A stretch of 6,774 nt of DNA from an uncultured Planctomycetia bacterium (GTDB taxonomy: Bacteria; Planctomycetota; UBA1135; GCA-002686595). The position numbers were made by a program, and so were the translations under genes. The notes beneath the pieces are model-generated. The model was not told the origin of the DNA, made no database searches, and saw nothing but the letters and a program-made list of their open reading frames with translations. This document shows, in pieces, positions 5,739-6,774 of this stretch (the stretch's first letter is position 1; every line of letters starts with the position of its first letter). The stretch covers positions 1 through 6,774 of the forward strand of contig CALKYE010000190.1 in the NCBI GenBank assembly GCA_938003765.1. Reading direction: 5' to 3'.

Positions 5739-5789
5739 GAACAAGCACGCCTCGCTGCTCTCGAGAGAGCAGCGAGGCGTGCGTTGTTC
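5739..5789. terminator. Strong bidirectional terminator between desaturase and boxB
   Basis: Bases 5745-5762 and 5765-5782 are exact reverse complements (18 bp) around a 2-base centre. After one unpaired G at 5783, the stem continues for six more pairs (5739-5744 with 5784-5789). Both flanks are relatively T-rich in their direction of transcription: TTGTTC follows the stem on the plus strand, and TTGTTCTTGTTC follows it on the minus strand. It lies 22 bases after the boxB stop and 108 bases after the desaturase stop, between convergent genes, which is the classical place for a shared intrinsic terminator. Confidence 0.85.
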
Positions 5790-5811
5790 AGAGCGAGTCT
5801 CGTCGAGCGGC

Positions 5812-6774
5812 TCAGGCCAGCTTCACGTACTCGTAGTCGATGCCCTTGTCGTCGAGGCCCTTGGCCGGCGGCGCGATCCAGCTCGCGTACTTGCCGGCCT
5901 CGTAGACCGGCTTCATCAGGCTCTTGACGAAGGCCTTGTCCTTCTCGGTCGGCAACCACTGCTCGACGTTGGCGTTCCAGCTCGCCTCGTCCATCACCGC
6001 GCCGGTCTCGAGGTGGAAGCGCCCGCCGGCGTAGCAGCCGATCTTGCGGTTGAAGCGGCGGTGCGGGAGCTTGAAGCGCACGGGCGAGTTGTAGCGCTCG
6101 CAGATGCGGTTCCAGTAGTCGATGCCCTTCTGGTTGTCCTTGACGTACTCGTCGCGCAGGATTTCGTTCATCGCATTGCGCAGCGGGATGTCTTCGACGC
6201 TGATGCGGCCGTCGACGAAGTTCTCGAACTTGTAGGAGCCCTCGAGCGCCAGGTGGTCCTGGTGCTTGTCCTCGTGCGCGCGGCCCTTCAGTCCGGAGCG
6301 GAAGAAGTTGGCCGAGTTCGAGCTCACTTCGGCGCCGTACAGGTCGGTCGAGCTCGACGCCCAGAAGTTGATGTACTTCTGGATGATCTCGATCGGGATC
6401 GCGCCGAACTCCTTCACGTCGCGATCGGGATGGTCGCGCATGATCTGCAGCGTCTTCTCGATCACGCGGCCCACGCCCGTCTGGCCGACGAACATGTGGT
6501 GCGCTTCTTCGGTGAGCATGAAGCGGCAGGTGCGCGAGAGCGGATCGAAGCCCGACTCGGCCAGCGCCAGCAGTTGGAACTTGCCGTCGCGGTCGGTGAA
6601 CATCGTGAAGCAGAAGAAGCTCAGCCAGTCCTCGCAGGGCTCGTTGAACGTGCCGAGGATGCGCGGGTGGTCGGGGTTGCCCGAGCGGCGGTGCAGCAGC
6701 TCTTCGGCCTCTTCACGACCGTCTTTGCCGAAGTAGGTGTGCAGCAAGTACACCATCGCCCACAGGTGGCGGCC
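5812..6774 (-). CDS. boxB: Benzoyl-CoA 2,3-epoxidase, oxygenase component BoxB (N-terminus outside window)
   Basis: 320 residues are visible, open to the window edge at 6774 and ending at TGA 5812-5814. With its reductase BoxA, BoxB uses O2 to epoxidise benzoyl-CoA, the first dearomatising step of the aerobic CoA-dependent 'box' pathway; BoxC then opens the ring. It is soluble and cytoplasmic. Motifs seen: GRHLWAMVYLLHTYFG (1-16), FNEPCEDWLSFF (43-54), TDRDGKFQ (60-67), FDPLSRTCRFMLTEEAHHMF (76-95), YGAEVSSNSA (146-155) and SWIAPPAKG (302-310). From recalled numbering of the Azoarcus evansii enzyme, residue 1 here is about 151. The di-iron ligands H153, D211, E240 and H243 then fall on H3, D61, E90 and H93, all conserved. 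E120 and E150 lie outside the window. The C-terminus is full length, about 470 residues in total if the start is normal. No other box gene is in view; the upstream neighbours lie beyond the edge. Confidence 0.95.
   Translation of the reverse strand, partial: GRHLWAMVYLLHTYFGKDGREEAEELLHRRSGNPDHPRILGTFNEPCEDWLSFFCFTMFTDRDGKFQLLALAESGFDPLSRTCRFMLTEEAHHMFVGQTGVGRVIEKTLQIMRDHPDRDVKEFGAIPIEIIQKYINFWASSSTDLYGAEVSSNSANFFRSGLKGRAHEDKHQDHLALEGSYKFENFVDGRISVEDIPLRNAMNEILRDEYVKDNQKGIDYWNRICERYNSPVRFKLPHRRFNRKIGCYAGGRFHLETGAVMDEASWNANVEQWLPTEKDKAFVKSLMKPVYEAGKYASWIAPPAKGLDDKGIDYEYVKLA

Noticed and set aside
4419..5744. A 441-codon minus-strand frame opposite the desaturase
   Set aside because: It runs across the desaturase gene and a hairpin-rich gap with no motif, and the desaturase reading is certain from its histidine boxes.

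Overview
This is a GC-rich, tightly packed bacterial window with four complete genes of recognisable or partly recognisable type, one complete gene of unknown function, and a partial gene at each end. No RNA gene, mobile element, CRISPR array or integron-like structure is visible. High GC, weak or absent Shine-Dalgarno sequences at most starts, an anchored protein with carboxypeptidase-regulatory-like beta modules, and a cytochrome b562-like protein beside aromatic and acyl-CoA metabolism suggest a free-living environmental bacterium. Planctomycetota or Myxococcota are my guesses; the sequence does not prove the phylum.

Layout. Bases 1-1466 (+) hold the last 38 codons of a gene that looks like the tail of an SMC/YhaN-type ATPase. 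It is translationally coupled (TGATG overlap) to a 449-residue membrane-anchored protein with beta-sandwich repeats. A perfect 12-bp inverted repeat (1467-1498) closes this unit and faces a small exported cysteine-rich protein on the other strand (1517-2011). Upstream of that, also on the minus strand, lies a methylmalonyl-CoA mutase catalytic subunit that lacks the cobalamin-binding domain (2155-3837). Divergent from it is a periplasmic cytochrome b562-like protein (3995-4462). A hairpin-rich 304-bp gap then leads to a membrane acyl-CoA/fatty-acid desaturase (4767-5630). A near-perfect 24-bp hairpin (5739-5789), a bidirectional terminator, separates it from the convergent boxB (5812-6774, N-terminus outside the window), the oxygenase component of benzoyl-CoA 2,3-epoxidase.

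How the genes fit together. BoxB is an aerobic ring-epoxidation enzyme whose pathway ends in succinyl-CoA and acetyl-CoA. The mutase interconverts methylmalonyl-CoA and succinyl-CoA, and the desaturase modifies acyl chains. They share CoA-ester and lipid metabolism as a theme, but each has its own strand, promoter-like element and terminator-like hairpin, so this reads as a mosaic of separate transcription units rather than one pathway operon. I did not find a convincing undescribed system. The most useful leads are the orphan split mutase, the exported protein with two CxxC motifs, the b562-like protein with both haem ligands in place, and the structured desaturase leader with an AUG-UGA-AUG start arrangement.
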